Assembly: GCA_000827265.1 (NCBI GenBank)
Contig: KN834750.1
Span: forward strand, 845,297 to 909,296
DNA length: 64,000 nucleotides
Direction: 5' to 3'
Origin: Collybiopsis luxurians FD-317 M1
Lineage: Eukaryota > Basidiomycota > Agaricomycetes > Agaricales > Omphalotaceae
Each line of letters starts with the position of its first letter. Positions within the stretch are counted from its first letter, which is position 1. The position numbers were made by a program, and so were the translations under genes. Of the stretch, positions 10,419 through 20,690 are shown piece by piece. Under the pieces are notes generated by a model, which did not search any database, was not told where the DNA came from, and saw nothing but the letters and a program-made list of their open reading frames with translations.

Positions 10419-13275
10419 CTACTTGTCCCTCTCATCATCGTTCATGAGCTGATCTTCCTCCTCCTCCTCCTCCTCCTCCTCCTCCTCTTCCTCCTCCTCC
10501 CCCTCCTCCCCCTCCTCCCTCTCCTCCTCCTCCTCCTCATCCTCACTTGCTATTTGTGTGGGACGCTTCTTTGGACCTGCCTGGTGGGATGCTCGTCTAC
10601 GTTTTGCTGGGTGTTCCTCCTGGCTATTGTCCTTGGAGCTGCGTTTTCGCTTATGGTGAGAGCCGCCAGCGTCACTCCTTTGTTTTCTTGCGACCTTGGT
10701 AGGGATGCTGGCCCGCTCATCATCTGAAAGCTGTTGAAGGTGCTTTTGATACTGGCGCTCACTCAGCTTGTACCAGTAGGCTTCTCCAGTCTTCCATGCT
10801 TGATATAAGGTAGAAATGTGTTCGTCATTGTCAAGATTGCGCGGGGATTTGAATGGAACGTCCTGAGGCCACCCCTCTATAGCCACCCGGTGTTTCTTCG
10901 TCATAGCTTGTCGGAAGTTCAGGTAGTTGACCGCAAGGTTTGTGTTTCCAGTTATGGATCCTTATACATGATGAGCACTGTAGCCAGGCGAGAGAGACAA
11001 AATTAACTTACCCAACCCCTCTTTGATCATTCGAACAGTCTCCGTTGCTTTTTTTGAGGTGCTCAATGCTTTCATTCCATCTATAATATCAAGATCTTAG
11101 TTTAGCTAAAAGTTGGAAAATAAAGGGTACGAACGCTTCGCAGCAACTGTTACATATGACTCAAACAGACAAAGAATCTCCCAGACCAATTTATGAAATG
11201 TATGCAGGAAAAAATCGGCCACAGGACCCCCACCGATGACAATGGGCTGCACAGTGCTTTCGAACGTTTCTCGGGTAAATATACCAAATCCAGCCACCTC
11301 AGTAGACTGGCGAAGCTCAGTGAACTGAGATAGAAATATATAAGGCTAGGTGTAAGAAGAGAATGAATTAATGAGATACCTCATCCTTAAAGCGCCGAAA
11401 GAGCTTTCCAGCACGCAAAGCACCTGTCTTGTTGGAGATTTTGGCCACCTCCTTCTTATCCTGCTGATACTGGACCAGATCCTGCATGAGCTGCGCCAAT
11501 TTATCCTTGTCCTTCTTGGCAGCTTGGAGCTCCTTGTTCTTCTTCGCCGCTTTCCGTATCTGAGTAATACTAGCCTTCTGGCCACGTCCTTTACCTACTT
11601 GGTGTCAGGAAGGAGATAGGGAAATAAACGAAGGGGATAACTTACCGGCATTCATTAGCTGGGCTTGAGCGTGAAGGATGGCATCTTGCACACTGTTGGT
11701 GCGTCTTTTGTTGAGACGGGGGGCTGAACCAAATAATCTTTTCACTTTGCTGACAGTAACGCCATGCTCCTCTGCAAGTTTGGCAAAGTCTTCATCCTGC
11801 TTGGCCTTCAAGCCCTCAATGGCCTTGACCAAGGCTTTCTGCTTGACCCTATATACTGTCGAGCGCACACCTGCCTCAGCCCTTTGGGTAGGCTGGGTGT
11901 TATCGATATGGGAGGAGGAATCATGGTCATCCACATCCTCCCACTCATTATCGTCTCTGCGGTCTGATGTCCCATGCCTTTCGGTCAATCCTGTATTGGA
12001 CCCACTGGTACTACCCTCCTGGCCATCCCTTCCCTCGGAAGTACCTGAAGAACCTTCCTTGGAATCGGTTTGGCTGGCAGCCATCTCATCATCATGCCTG
12101 GGACTTGAGTCGCCCACAGTTGTCTCATGATTGATAGTATTTGAGACGGACTGTTGAGGTGGAGATTGGGGCGAAGGTGGAGACTGAGACTGGGGTGGAG
12201 GGGGAGACTGGGATTGGGGCGGAGGGGGAGACTGAGATTGGGGTGGAAGTGGAGACTGAAGCTGGGGTGAGGATGAGGGTGGAGAGGGGTCCACCGATGT
12301 GGATAAGACTGGTCCAAATCGTGGCATCGCAGGTGGAAGACGTGTAGGCACTACAGATGGAGAACGAGGGCTGGAATCAGATGATTCACTAGCACTAGCC
12401 TGCCATTGAGATCCTGATTGAGCTGTGATTGGTCGACCTTGGAGCATAGCAAGGGAGCTCATGCTCTGCTCAGGGACATAGGAAGGACATGTGGCGTGAG
12501 GTTGAGAAACAGTCAAGTTATTAGATGATGATGGTGTGACTGGGGCTGGGGGTAGAGGAGGGTCAGAAAGTGCTGCCGCATCCACATTGTCACATAGTAC
12601 AGTATTCGCCCAAGTCAAATGGAAAGGACGAGGCTTCGAGGCTGAATCCTGGGTTGGCTGCAACGGGGTAGTATTTACATGATGGGGACCGGATGGCTGA
12701 CTTGAAGTACCGTACGCAGCCCTGTTGGAGCCAAGGCGTGCGTTTGAAATTGGTGGAGGATAGTTCTCAGTATTCGGGATGTAGAAAGGGCCTTGCCGAC
12801 CTGAACCAACCTGAGGAGGAAGGATCTGCACATTTGGGGTATGGGAAGGATGGCCATTCCTGGAAGAAAGAGGACGGAAATGAGGATAAGGAGGCTGTGA
12901 GGTTGAGACGGGAGAAGAAAAATAGGTCTCAGATGCGCGAGAATTTGATTTTTCCATTCCATCCAACGGAGGGAAGGATGTATAGGAATTAGCTGCCAGA
13001 GAGCCCTGCTGGACGCGTTGAGACTGAGAGATACCGAGAGAAGGCTGAGAACCTAAATGTGCCGGCAAGGAGCTCTGGGAGTGGCGCGGCTGGGTAAAGC
13101 CCTGATTGTGGACAATACTAGGGAGCTGGTATACCAAATTCTGAGCTGTATGATAAGGCAAGCTAGGAGAAGAGGTATGTAAATCATGCTGTGTATTTTT
13201 GGGAACAGCATGAGAAGCAGTAGCGGCTGTATTTGAGGCGGAGAAGCTATAGGTGAATCCATTATACTGAGACAT
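10419..13275 (-). CDS. TE-borne mushroom-expanded protein of unknown function
   Basis: My model is five exons: 13275-11646, 11594-11380, 11324-11135, 11080-11012 and 10960-10419, giving 881 aa with all phases compatible. Residues 1-440 are disordered and rich in S, Q and P, with PPPPQSQS-type tandem repeats. A helix-turn-helix-like segment follows (KLAEEHGVTVSKVKRLFG, about 505-525), then a basic coiled coil (about 550-600), a conserved-looking block (VAGFGIFTRETFESTVQP), NLAVNYLNFRQA...GWPQDVPFKSP, and a long acidic tail of about 25 glutamates. The order HTH-like, GF-FTRG-like, NYxNYxxA, GWPxxVPF matches, from memory, a very large mushroom family without assigned function. The exon 4/5 acceptor was chosen because the nearer AG leads to a stop. 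The C-terminus is uncertain: the duplicate sequence beyond the gap lacks this stop and would add about ten residues. Confidence 0.72.
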
Positions 13276-13478
13276 AGCTTGAAAACTGTTAATGTTAAAT
13301 TTTTAATTAATGGGTTAGAAGCCACAAACCAAAGTAGAGCCTGCAGATTTCTCTCAAACAACAGAGGGGCAAAGCGAAATGGTAAACAAGTCGCGAAGCT
13401 AAATTGCACGTGAGCAAGCAGTAACTTGAACTTAACCCATCGATTTGTTCTTGTGTCTTTTCATCTAACATTGTAGAG
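13276..13478. promoter_or_regulatory. Divergent promoter 1 of the transposon, with a CACGTG site
   Basis: 203 bp separate the two start codons. A CACGTG palindrome lies at 13407-13412 (context attgCACGTGagc). The same hexamer occurs twice in the other divergent promoter of this element. CACGTG is the core recognised by bHLH factors such as Cbf1; binding here is inferred. Confidence 0.5.
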
Positions 13479-14618
13479 ATGGCTGATAGTGGTAGTAAGT
13501 ATTTTCTTCAAACCTTTAAATAAATTTATCGCTCTCTTGATTTTAGGCAGCGTATCCAGTTCCCCACTTGAAATTGCCAACGCCACTCGTCGTGAGCGCC
13601 ATACTCGAACTGGCATTTTCTTGCTTGATGCTGAAGGTAAATATCTCCTACTAATAATGTCTGAATCTGAGGTTAGTTTTTTGTAGAAACGATTCGCATG
13701 GAGCAGCGCTTGCAAGAGGCAGAGGATGCCAGCCTTCGTGCACACCAGGCACACACAGAAATCCGAGAGGCTTTGGAGCAACAAATCCAGCTGTCACAAG
13801 AGAATCTCGGTAAAAATCTTCAAACCGCTTTTTGATATTTACTGATCCAAAAAATTAGATCGACTTCGCAGCACGATCTCCCCACCTGCTAGCCCATCAA
13901 AGACCCCACCTGCTAGTCCCTCGAAAAAGACTGCGGTACTGCAGACCCCGACCAAGCAGTCCAGGGCCTCCACTCCGGCAGTACATAGCAGTCCATTGAA
14001 GTCTCCTACATTCGAGCCCAGAACCCCTCGCACGAAGATCTGGTTTACGTCGCCCGCTCTTTCCCCTGGCTCCACGACAGATGGGACCAATAAGTTCATT
14101 CCCGGGGCTGTCTACACCCCAGTCAAGACCGAAAACCGTGGCTCCAGTCAGCGTAATGAGAGGCTGTACATTGTGTACTGGGGAAAGGACGATTGTGACG
14201 GCATTTTTACTGAATGGTATGGGGAAGGTGGTGCGCAGGAAGCAACCTCTGGCAGTGGCAACCGGTATATCCATCGTCGTTTCCTTGACCCTGAAATTGG
14301 ACGCAAAGCCTATCAAGATTGTCAAGAGACAGGCATTCTGAAAGCCTTGAAATCACCTGCAGAGAATAGTAAGATGGAATGGTTCCTGGTTATTGTCGGT
14401 GAATGTCCAGGAATCTATCATCGTCAGTATGTATTTTGAGTCCATTTTCAGTACCCGTTCACTGAAATCCAACTAGAGGGGTCATGAAGAACGGGCTAGG
14501 ATATCGCGGTGGCCAGATTTGCCGTGTAGACGGAAGTTACAGTGACGCCGAAGCCTTCTTCAAGGCTAAGAAAGAGAAGGGTGAGGTAAAAATACTTGAA
14601 TCTTGGCATATCGCGTGA
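13479..14618 (+). CDS. Coiled-coil protein with two RNase H1-N/viroplasmin-like modules
   Basis: Five exons (13479-13494, 13547-13636, 13687-13809, 13859-14426, 14477-14618) give 312 aa with consistent phases and GTAAGT/GTAAAT/GTATGT donors. Residues 1-35 are Ser-rich, 36-80 form a Glu/Gln-rich coiled coil and 81-175 are a Pro/Ser/Thr linker with (S/T)PAxSPSK repeats. Two related modules follow. Module 1 (about 178-236) begins RLYIVYWGKDDCDGIFTEW. Module 2 (about 248-298) reads WFLVIVGECPGIY...GYRGGQICRV and ends DAEAFFK. The pattern (aromatic)VVxG(x)PGIY...V.GY.GG....F....DAEAFF is that of the small domain at the N-terminus of eukaryotic RNase H1 that binds RNA/DNA hybrids and duplex RNA, also found in caulimovirus inclusion-body protein. 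No RNase H catalytic domain follows. A nucleic-acid-binding accessory role in transposition is inferred. Confidence 0.75.
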
Positions 14619-15449
14619 ACTATGTAGCCGCCCGTATTTCTGTACTGCTGTTGACATCTTCTTGATATCTTGCTCTATTGCTTAGTTGAATTGCTATCCA
14701 TGTTAACGCTCTGTACCGTTTACCAGTGCTCATATATATGTACCTTTGCTTGCAATACGATGTTGTTCATACCCCATTAATGACCCAATACAGAAAACTA
14801 ATCTCATCGAAATCCAGCCTCAGTACGATTCAAATGGGCACATTCACTTGACTCTTTACCTCTTCTTTTGCGGTCCATTATGGTTTCTGGTATTAGAGTG
14901 CTTGTGAATTGAGGATTGCAGGGAAAGAAAGTTAAATGGATGAAAAAAAGGTTGAACTGACGGTGGGAATGTGTATAGATGTCTATTTCTCTAAGTACCG
15001 CTAGGTGCACTAACAAGAGTTTTCCGGTATCGGATGTGTAAACTGGATGATGAACTATATACCATTGCAATTGTTTTAATTTGTAATGTAACACAAGACA
15101 TTCAGAGAGCAGTGAACGGCGTATGTTGCTACCAAAGTTTCACATCATTTGAACCTGACAGGACAATATCGTGAACTACCTTCATTAATGTACTGTCTCA
15201 CCCAACAAATAAGTAGAACCCAATGCACAGACATTTAGAAGCATCTGCGTAGACTCTAGAATTTCTTTGAATAAAGAGAATGTGTATACTAACAACATTA
15301 TTAGTTCTGTCGTAATTGAAGCTTCATCGTGAGTTGACTACGTTAAGTCGATGTGATTTCTTCTTGGTCTTAATAACGAGAACGAACAAAGGTTGTAAGG
15401 ACAAACGATTAGCATTTGATAAGTTAACTAGGTAAAGTAACTACGCTAT
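14619..15449. other. Convergent 3' region between two transposon genes
   Basis: 831 bases of A/T-rich sequence separate the stop of the viroplasmin-like gene from the stop of the TET gene. A short minus-strand ORF (14804-15094) has no recognisable motif. I see no RNA gene or repeat. It presumably holds the 3' ends and polyadenylation sites of both genes. Confidence 0.5.
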
Positions 15450-17364
15450 TCAAGACTCTCGTAGCATGTCCATTCCTATATTCCACAACTCCTTTCTATA
15501 AGATTGAAAAGTCTGAAGCTGCCATTTCGACGCCCGCTCCTTGAACGCTTTATCAGTCGTAAATCCATTACAATAATAACGAAGATTTCCTGCAGCGGTA
15601 AAAAATGCAATAGAGTGACGACATTCATTTGAGCTAATTGGGATGTTACCATGGCTAATCGTGGCAGACGGAAAAATAAATCCACATCCTGCGGGGAATT
15701 CGACAACAACGCCCAACTCCCACAGGATGATGTGTCCACCCTGTGTGTGGTTGAATGGCCCACAGCACCAGACGGCACACATAGCAAAGAAGACGTTCAG
15801 GAGGTCATTATGAGTTTTAGTTCCGGCACGGCCAAGATTGAGATGGCAAGCTGCAAAGCAGACGTCGTCAAAATTTCATTTCAGGTTAGGATTATGTACG
15901 TCGACAAGCATGTGGTCCAAATTCATTAGGATACTATGTACCTTCGGGTTATAGGCGAGAAGGCCACCTATTTTTCATCTTTAGGCCATCGAACAGGTAA
16001 TGCATGGGGTGATTGACTTACGATCACAAAACCTGGCGACCCTCTGCAGATAAGGATCATCTAAAAGGTCCTTCCACACTCCGGCATTATGATTCGACAT
16101 TCTAAAGTTCATTGGTTCCTGCTGGCCCTGCCCCATACTATACCCCGACGGCATACTAATATAGGTACCTCGCCGATGATCTTTACACTGAGGCGGAGGA
16201 TGAAACCTAGTCTCCGCTTGGTCGAACAGCTTGGATACCTTATCCATCACAACCTGCCAGTTCTCAGGTCGTGCAAGGAGGGCGGCCATATGGTGACCAT
16301 CGGGTGTTCGGAATAGACGAGAAATCCTACTAGTAGATTAGCATAAAAGATCAGAGTGAAATAGAATACACATACCGGGGATCACTCTTAATGAGTTGTA
16401 AGCCCGATATCCTAAGGACATCTGGAATCGACATGACGTTGGGATATGGGGTCGTACGTGGACCTGTCCACCCAGCAACCCTCCTAGGTGAGTGGGAGAT
16501 TACCTCTGCGTCTTCCTTTGCGGCCTGAATCTTCCGTAGCGCTACCTGCTTCTGCGGAATGCCCGTCTCCTGGATATGCTGCTCCCGCACTTCATTTTGT
16601 TTCCTCCGGGACCGGAAATGATCCTTCATCTTCCTCCGTTTTGCAGCAGGAAGAGCCATGTCGGGAATATATGTTGGGGTGCTGCTGATTTGACTAGCCC
16701 TGACTGGCGCCAGAAGGGAAGCGATGGTGTGGAAGCATATGGGAGATGGAATGGTCACGGGAGATGGAACGGTCACGAAAGACGGAACGGTCGTGAAAGA
16801 CGGAACGGTCGCGAAAGACGGAACGGTTGTGAGAGACGGAACGGCCATGGAAGGACTTGTGGATGAAGGGATGGCTGTGGGTGAAGGAACTGTCCCCACG
16901 AATGAGGGACAGCGGACACTGGATTCTGGAAACTCCTCAATCCTGTCACACTGTCCGGTGGTCCATGCCATTTCGGTCCGTTGATAAGATTCGGTGAAGA
17001 TCTCGCGGAGTCTGAGCTCAATGAGGATGTCGGGCCCACGCTGAGCGTGTGGATTAAACTCACGCTGGCTTCGGGTGACATGGAAGCCTACAAAAATCCA
17101 TTAGTGTAGGTCATCGTGTACGGTAAGGGTAATATTGAATGTTAATTGAAAAGCAATAGAGAAAATATTAAATAGACTTCAGTGTCCCCAGGGGCGGGGT
17201 CACCTAATGTCCGGCACCGGCACGTCGCGTTATGTGACGTTGGAGGGCAAGAAGAATGGTATATAATGAAATTTCTGGGACTTACCTAGGGAGTGTATGA
17301 TCTCTGAGGAGGTGGAGTCAAGTAGTGACTCCAACTCCATTGCCTTGCGCTTCCGAGTGGCCAT
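15450..17364 (-). pseudogene. TET/JBP-family 2-oxoglutarate/Fe(II) dioxygenase with one in-frame TGA
   Basis: TET/JBP enzymes oxidise the methyl group of 5-methylcytosine (or thymine) in DNA in the nucleus. Four exons (17364-17286, 17087-16376, 16326-16022, 15967-15450) join in frame to 538 codons. The N-terminal half has (T/A)VPS(F/P) tandem repeats (about 115-150), a basic segment AAKRRKMK and the LLARPENW block. The oxygenase domain carries the Fe ligands H418-x-D420 (THND), GGHIILWEL, VVEFPAG, the distal His471 (ISHGN) and the 2-oxoglutarate-binding Arg482 (ECRHS). The only defect is codon 396 (15876-15878): TGA between NLK and NFDD, in a run that otherwise continues in the same frame. 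The possible GT...AG around it (15899-15851) would shift the frame and remove conserved residues, so I read it as nonsense (from TGG or CGA). Alternatives are readthrough or RNA editing. It is divergent with the transposase, 116 bp apart. Confidence 0.85.
16738..16865 (-). repeat. Tandem repeat in TET exon 2, unit about 18 bp
   Basis: The DNA repeats units like ggtcacgaaagacggaac about six times, encoding TVPSF/TVPSP/AIPSS units. This is a fast-evolving linker between N-terminus and oxygenase domain and would be useful as a length marker between copies. Confidence 0.75.
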
Positions 17365-17480
17365 GGTGGTTGAGTGTAAAGTCGGCTGAGCCGAATCAAC
17401 ATTTATTCTAATTGTGATCACGTGATTTCACGTGATCCTTCATCGACGCATTTTCACCAAGTTCAGTGATTTGCACTAAA
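17365..17480. promoter_or_regulatory. Divergent promoter 2 (TET and transposase) with paired TCACGTGA palindromes
   Basis: Only 116 bp separate the start codons. Two perfect 8-bp palindromes TCACGTGA lie at 17418-17425 and 17428-17435, ten bases apart centre to centre, about one helical turn. The ten-base spacing places both on one face of the helix. The sites contain CpG at the centre, so methylation could block a bHLH factor; that is inference. Confidence 0.6.
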
Positions 17481-20400
17481 ATGGGACCCTCGTACCCTTC
17501 TCGTCCTGGACTGCGCAAGGTTATTATCCCATCATACTTACTCTCAAATGATCCCAACCGCCGTAGGACTAATCATATGCGAACCATCCGTCCTGCCGAC
17601 ATGCGATGCCTGAAAGAATGACGGAAGTCAGTCAACATACAGGTGCCCAATGTAGAAGAAATGGAGGGCTCAGAGAGTCTATACTACGATGAAGCTATTT
17701 TCGACTCTCCACATCCCTGGGAAATTCCAGTACCTAGTCATGCAGGTCAGGAATGGGTGAATATTGAGGACTCGGAGTTTCAGAAGGAATGTGAGGACAT
17801 TTATGTGAACCTTCAACAGGGGATCAGGAAAAGGTGCTGGATTAGTGCCTTTTGAAATTGTTATGAAGAAACTCATCCTATAATAGCCACTACTACGACA
17901 ATAGGGACCGCCGCGATCGAATAGAGCGCCTTGTGCAGCATTGGTTACCCCAGTATGATGATATGGCCGGTGGTTATCAGGACTGGGTGTACAACGAGGA
18001 ACACGGGTTTCGTATGCCTGAGGTCATTGAAGGGACTCCATCACTTTTGGTAAAAGTCGTGGATGTATTCAGTATGAGTTGGCATAAACTTGTACCAAGC
18101 CTCAGTGATAACTATGTTACAGGTACAACACTACGAAATATTGCCTTACCAGGGGACACTTATCAGTCTACGTCCATGATACGAGCTGGAGTATTCCCTT
18201 CATCCCCCCTCCAACATACCGTTGGTTTTTCAACACGGACACTGGATCTCTTTCACAATCTTTTTACCCGATGTCCCCGCCTGTCAATTCAGCCATTTAT
18301 TAAAGCCCTTTGTGATCTGCAAGGCCAACCATTTCAATCATCCCTCACCAGCCAGCTTTCACATGCTTACGATGCATATCTGGAGGTCAAACGTCGTGTA
18401 CACAAAAAGGTCCTGCAGAGTCTAGGCCGGGATATTCCAGATTGGCGACTGACACATACATGTCCTTGCTGCCAACTTGAGTTGAAGGAGGACCACAAGC
18501 TGCCCATCCGAATGATGGTAGCCATGGATGGAAATGACTCCCTACGTCGAGTGGAGCGCAAGACGGAAGCTGGGGATGACTCGACTGTAGAGAGCTCAGG
18601 GGCTGGATCGGTCTTGGAATGGTATGATCCTCGTGAAGGTGGGGGTGATTACTTCCTTTCACGCAGGGAAGTAGATAACTGGGCGGAGGAGAAGTGGCAT
18701 GATATCCTGCCTTTTATCCCACCCGACTCCTTCAAACGGTGGGTTTGGGAACATGGCAAATGTGAGGAGAAGTGGTTTAATGGCTCGGATACCAATACCC
18801 GAAGGATGTGGGCCAGATTCTGTGAGACTGGTTTGTTTCTTCTGGTCTGCCGCCATGGGTTGGTACTGCTCATGTGTGATATGGTCCGCTCCGGGGAGCT
18901 GTCAGTGTTGTCCTTGATATCCATGATATATGTATACTAACGTTCTATGCAGATCAAAATATCCTCTTGCCGTCCTGCATCGTTTTCTTGATGCTAGCAA
19001 GACCCAGCATGAGCGTAATGGAAAGACTGGGGCTCCGGAAGGACGTCTCACATTTTGCTACGATATTGGGTGTCGTCTGGAAAAGACGATCAGCCGCAGT
19101 CCTCTTTTGGGCTTGGCACAATATATGGGTCTGGACGCGGCTGTAGGAACCATGCACGGATATGCGCATCAACGTGCCTGCCAGCTCAATTATCTCCTAC
19201 TCTACCGTGTTGGTGCCGGCCTCGAAGATGGTGAAACTTGTGAACGATATTTCTCCAAGTCCAACGCACTCGCTACGGCCATCCGACATGCCAGCGTCTT
19301 TCATCGGCATCAAATGATCTCAGAATACGCATACCACATGGATAACTTCGAGACTTATGGAAATTTGAGCAAGTTCCTATACAACAACTACAAGCAGGCC
19401 CTCGACACCCTGAACACCATACCCTCCCTTCGATCCCACATACTTGCTGCCAAGATCACTGACCCCTCCGTCTTCTATGAGTGGTTGGTTGAAGAAGGGG
19501 AATATCTTCAGAACCTCAGTCAGACTCCCCCTGAAGAAACTCTCAAGATCGATTACTTCAACAAGCTAGTTGCCCTTCGAGAGTGTCTTGCCATTGTGAA
19601 GGAGACAAAGGAGGTTTGGCTCACCTATGTACCTGGTGAGAAGGATAAGACAAACTCCTTAGAACATGCCGCTCGCCATGCTCGTGAAAATGAGCGAAAG
19701 CTTGTTCAGGATATTCAGACCTTAGAGGATAAGCTAGAGATTCAGATTCACTGGACGGAAGGGTCGGAGGAATGGGAGGAAACAAAGAAATTGGTAAATT
19801 CGGTCAAGTATCGGAAGGCGTTGGATAAACTCGAGGGATTGCTGGTATCACGGATATTTGAGCTATCACATTTGAATGTATCAGGCACAGGTCTGTATTT
19901 TCAAAGGATTTATGCCCTTATCGCTCTAACAAATGCCCCTAAAGGCTATAAAATGCGCAAACATCTGGCAAAGGCTCTTAAAACCCGCTCCAAATCCATC
20001 CAGAGAGCTATCACAGAATACAACGCTATTGCCGCAGGTATGAAGCCACCACGTCCAGAAATCTCCTGGGATGAGGTCATGGAATACACCTTCCTGTCCG
20101 AGTTCGATATCCTCCACGATGCCCGTGAGGATGTACAGGAATATAAGTGGGCATCTTCCTCTAACCGACATCTAATGACTCAGTTCTACAAGGTCATTAG
20201 GGCAGAGGAGGAGCTATCCCGTTTACACCTGGAAATCCAGAGGCTACTCACCTACATGAAGACGGAGACCGATGAGCTTCTAGAAAAGGAACAAGAGCTA
20301 GCCGCAACAGATCCAACCCTCGCCCTTCAGGTGAGGAGATATCGACTAGAGCGGGGACGATTCAATGCTATCCATCGAAAGAAACTCTTCGCTATTCGGA

Positions 20401-20642
20401 AACTCCCTGGCTTCAACTTTCAGGAAAACAATAAATTCTTCTCTCCAGGCACGCCAACAGAGTGTAAAGGGACCCAAATTGAAATTACGGTCAACGAGGG
20501 AGAGGACAAGAGTGTTTACGACGGCAATGAGGATGAGGATGAGGATGACGATGAACAGGACAACCCTGACGAGATAAACCATGAAGTAGATGAAGTTCTC
20601 TCAGTAGCAATGGACCAGATGACATCAATTGTATTTGTCTGA
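17481..20642 (+). CDS. KDZ-family transposase, with an in-frame TGA near the 5' end
   Basis: It catalyses cut-and-paste transposition with an RNase H-fold DDE-type domain. Exons: 17481-17833, 17887-18071, 18123-18900, 18953-19890, 19945-20642, giving 983 residues, all phases consistent. Visible family blocks, in order: RRDRIERLVQHWLPQYDD, the HTCPCCQLEL zinc motif, MDGND (first Asp, 18527), CRHGL, RSGELSKYPLA, CYDIGC (second Asp), MHGYAHQRACQ and EDGETCER.FSKSN (catalytic Glu region), HLNVSGTGYKMRKH, and an acidic tail. Two introns (51 and 54 bases) are multiples of three without stops and would look like coding insertions. The first part has a TGA at 17619-17621 (...LKE-stop-RKSVN). The frame is the same on both sides, so it may be CGA to TGA. 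Alternatively translation starts further on, or an intron from 17520 to 17642 removes it. From exon 2 onward the protein is intact. Confidence 0.88.
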
Positions 20643-20690
20643 ATTTCTGTAATGTACAGTTGCTTTTTCAAAGTTACTCTATTTGGAAAA
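20643..20690. other. Spacer between transposase stop and right inverted repeat
   Basis: Only 48 bp lie between the stop codon and the right TIR, so the 3' end of the transposase mRNA must form inside the inverted repeat. Confidence 0.6.

Noticed and set aside
11678..12347. Plus-strand ORFs over the Pro/Ser/Gln-rich exon
   Set aside because: Antisense to the repetitive coding exon of the minus-strand gene.
14804..15094. 96-codon minus-strand ORF between transposon genes
   Set aside because: A/T-rich, no motif, and lies in the shared 3' region.
15851..15899. GT...AG pair that could splice out the TGA in the TET gene
   Set aside because: It is 49 bases long, so removal shifts the frame, and it would delete the conserved NFDDVCFAAC segment.
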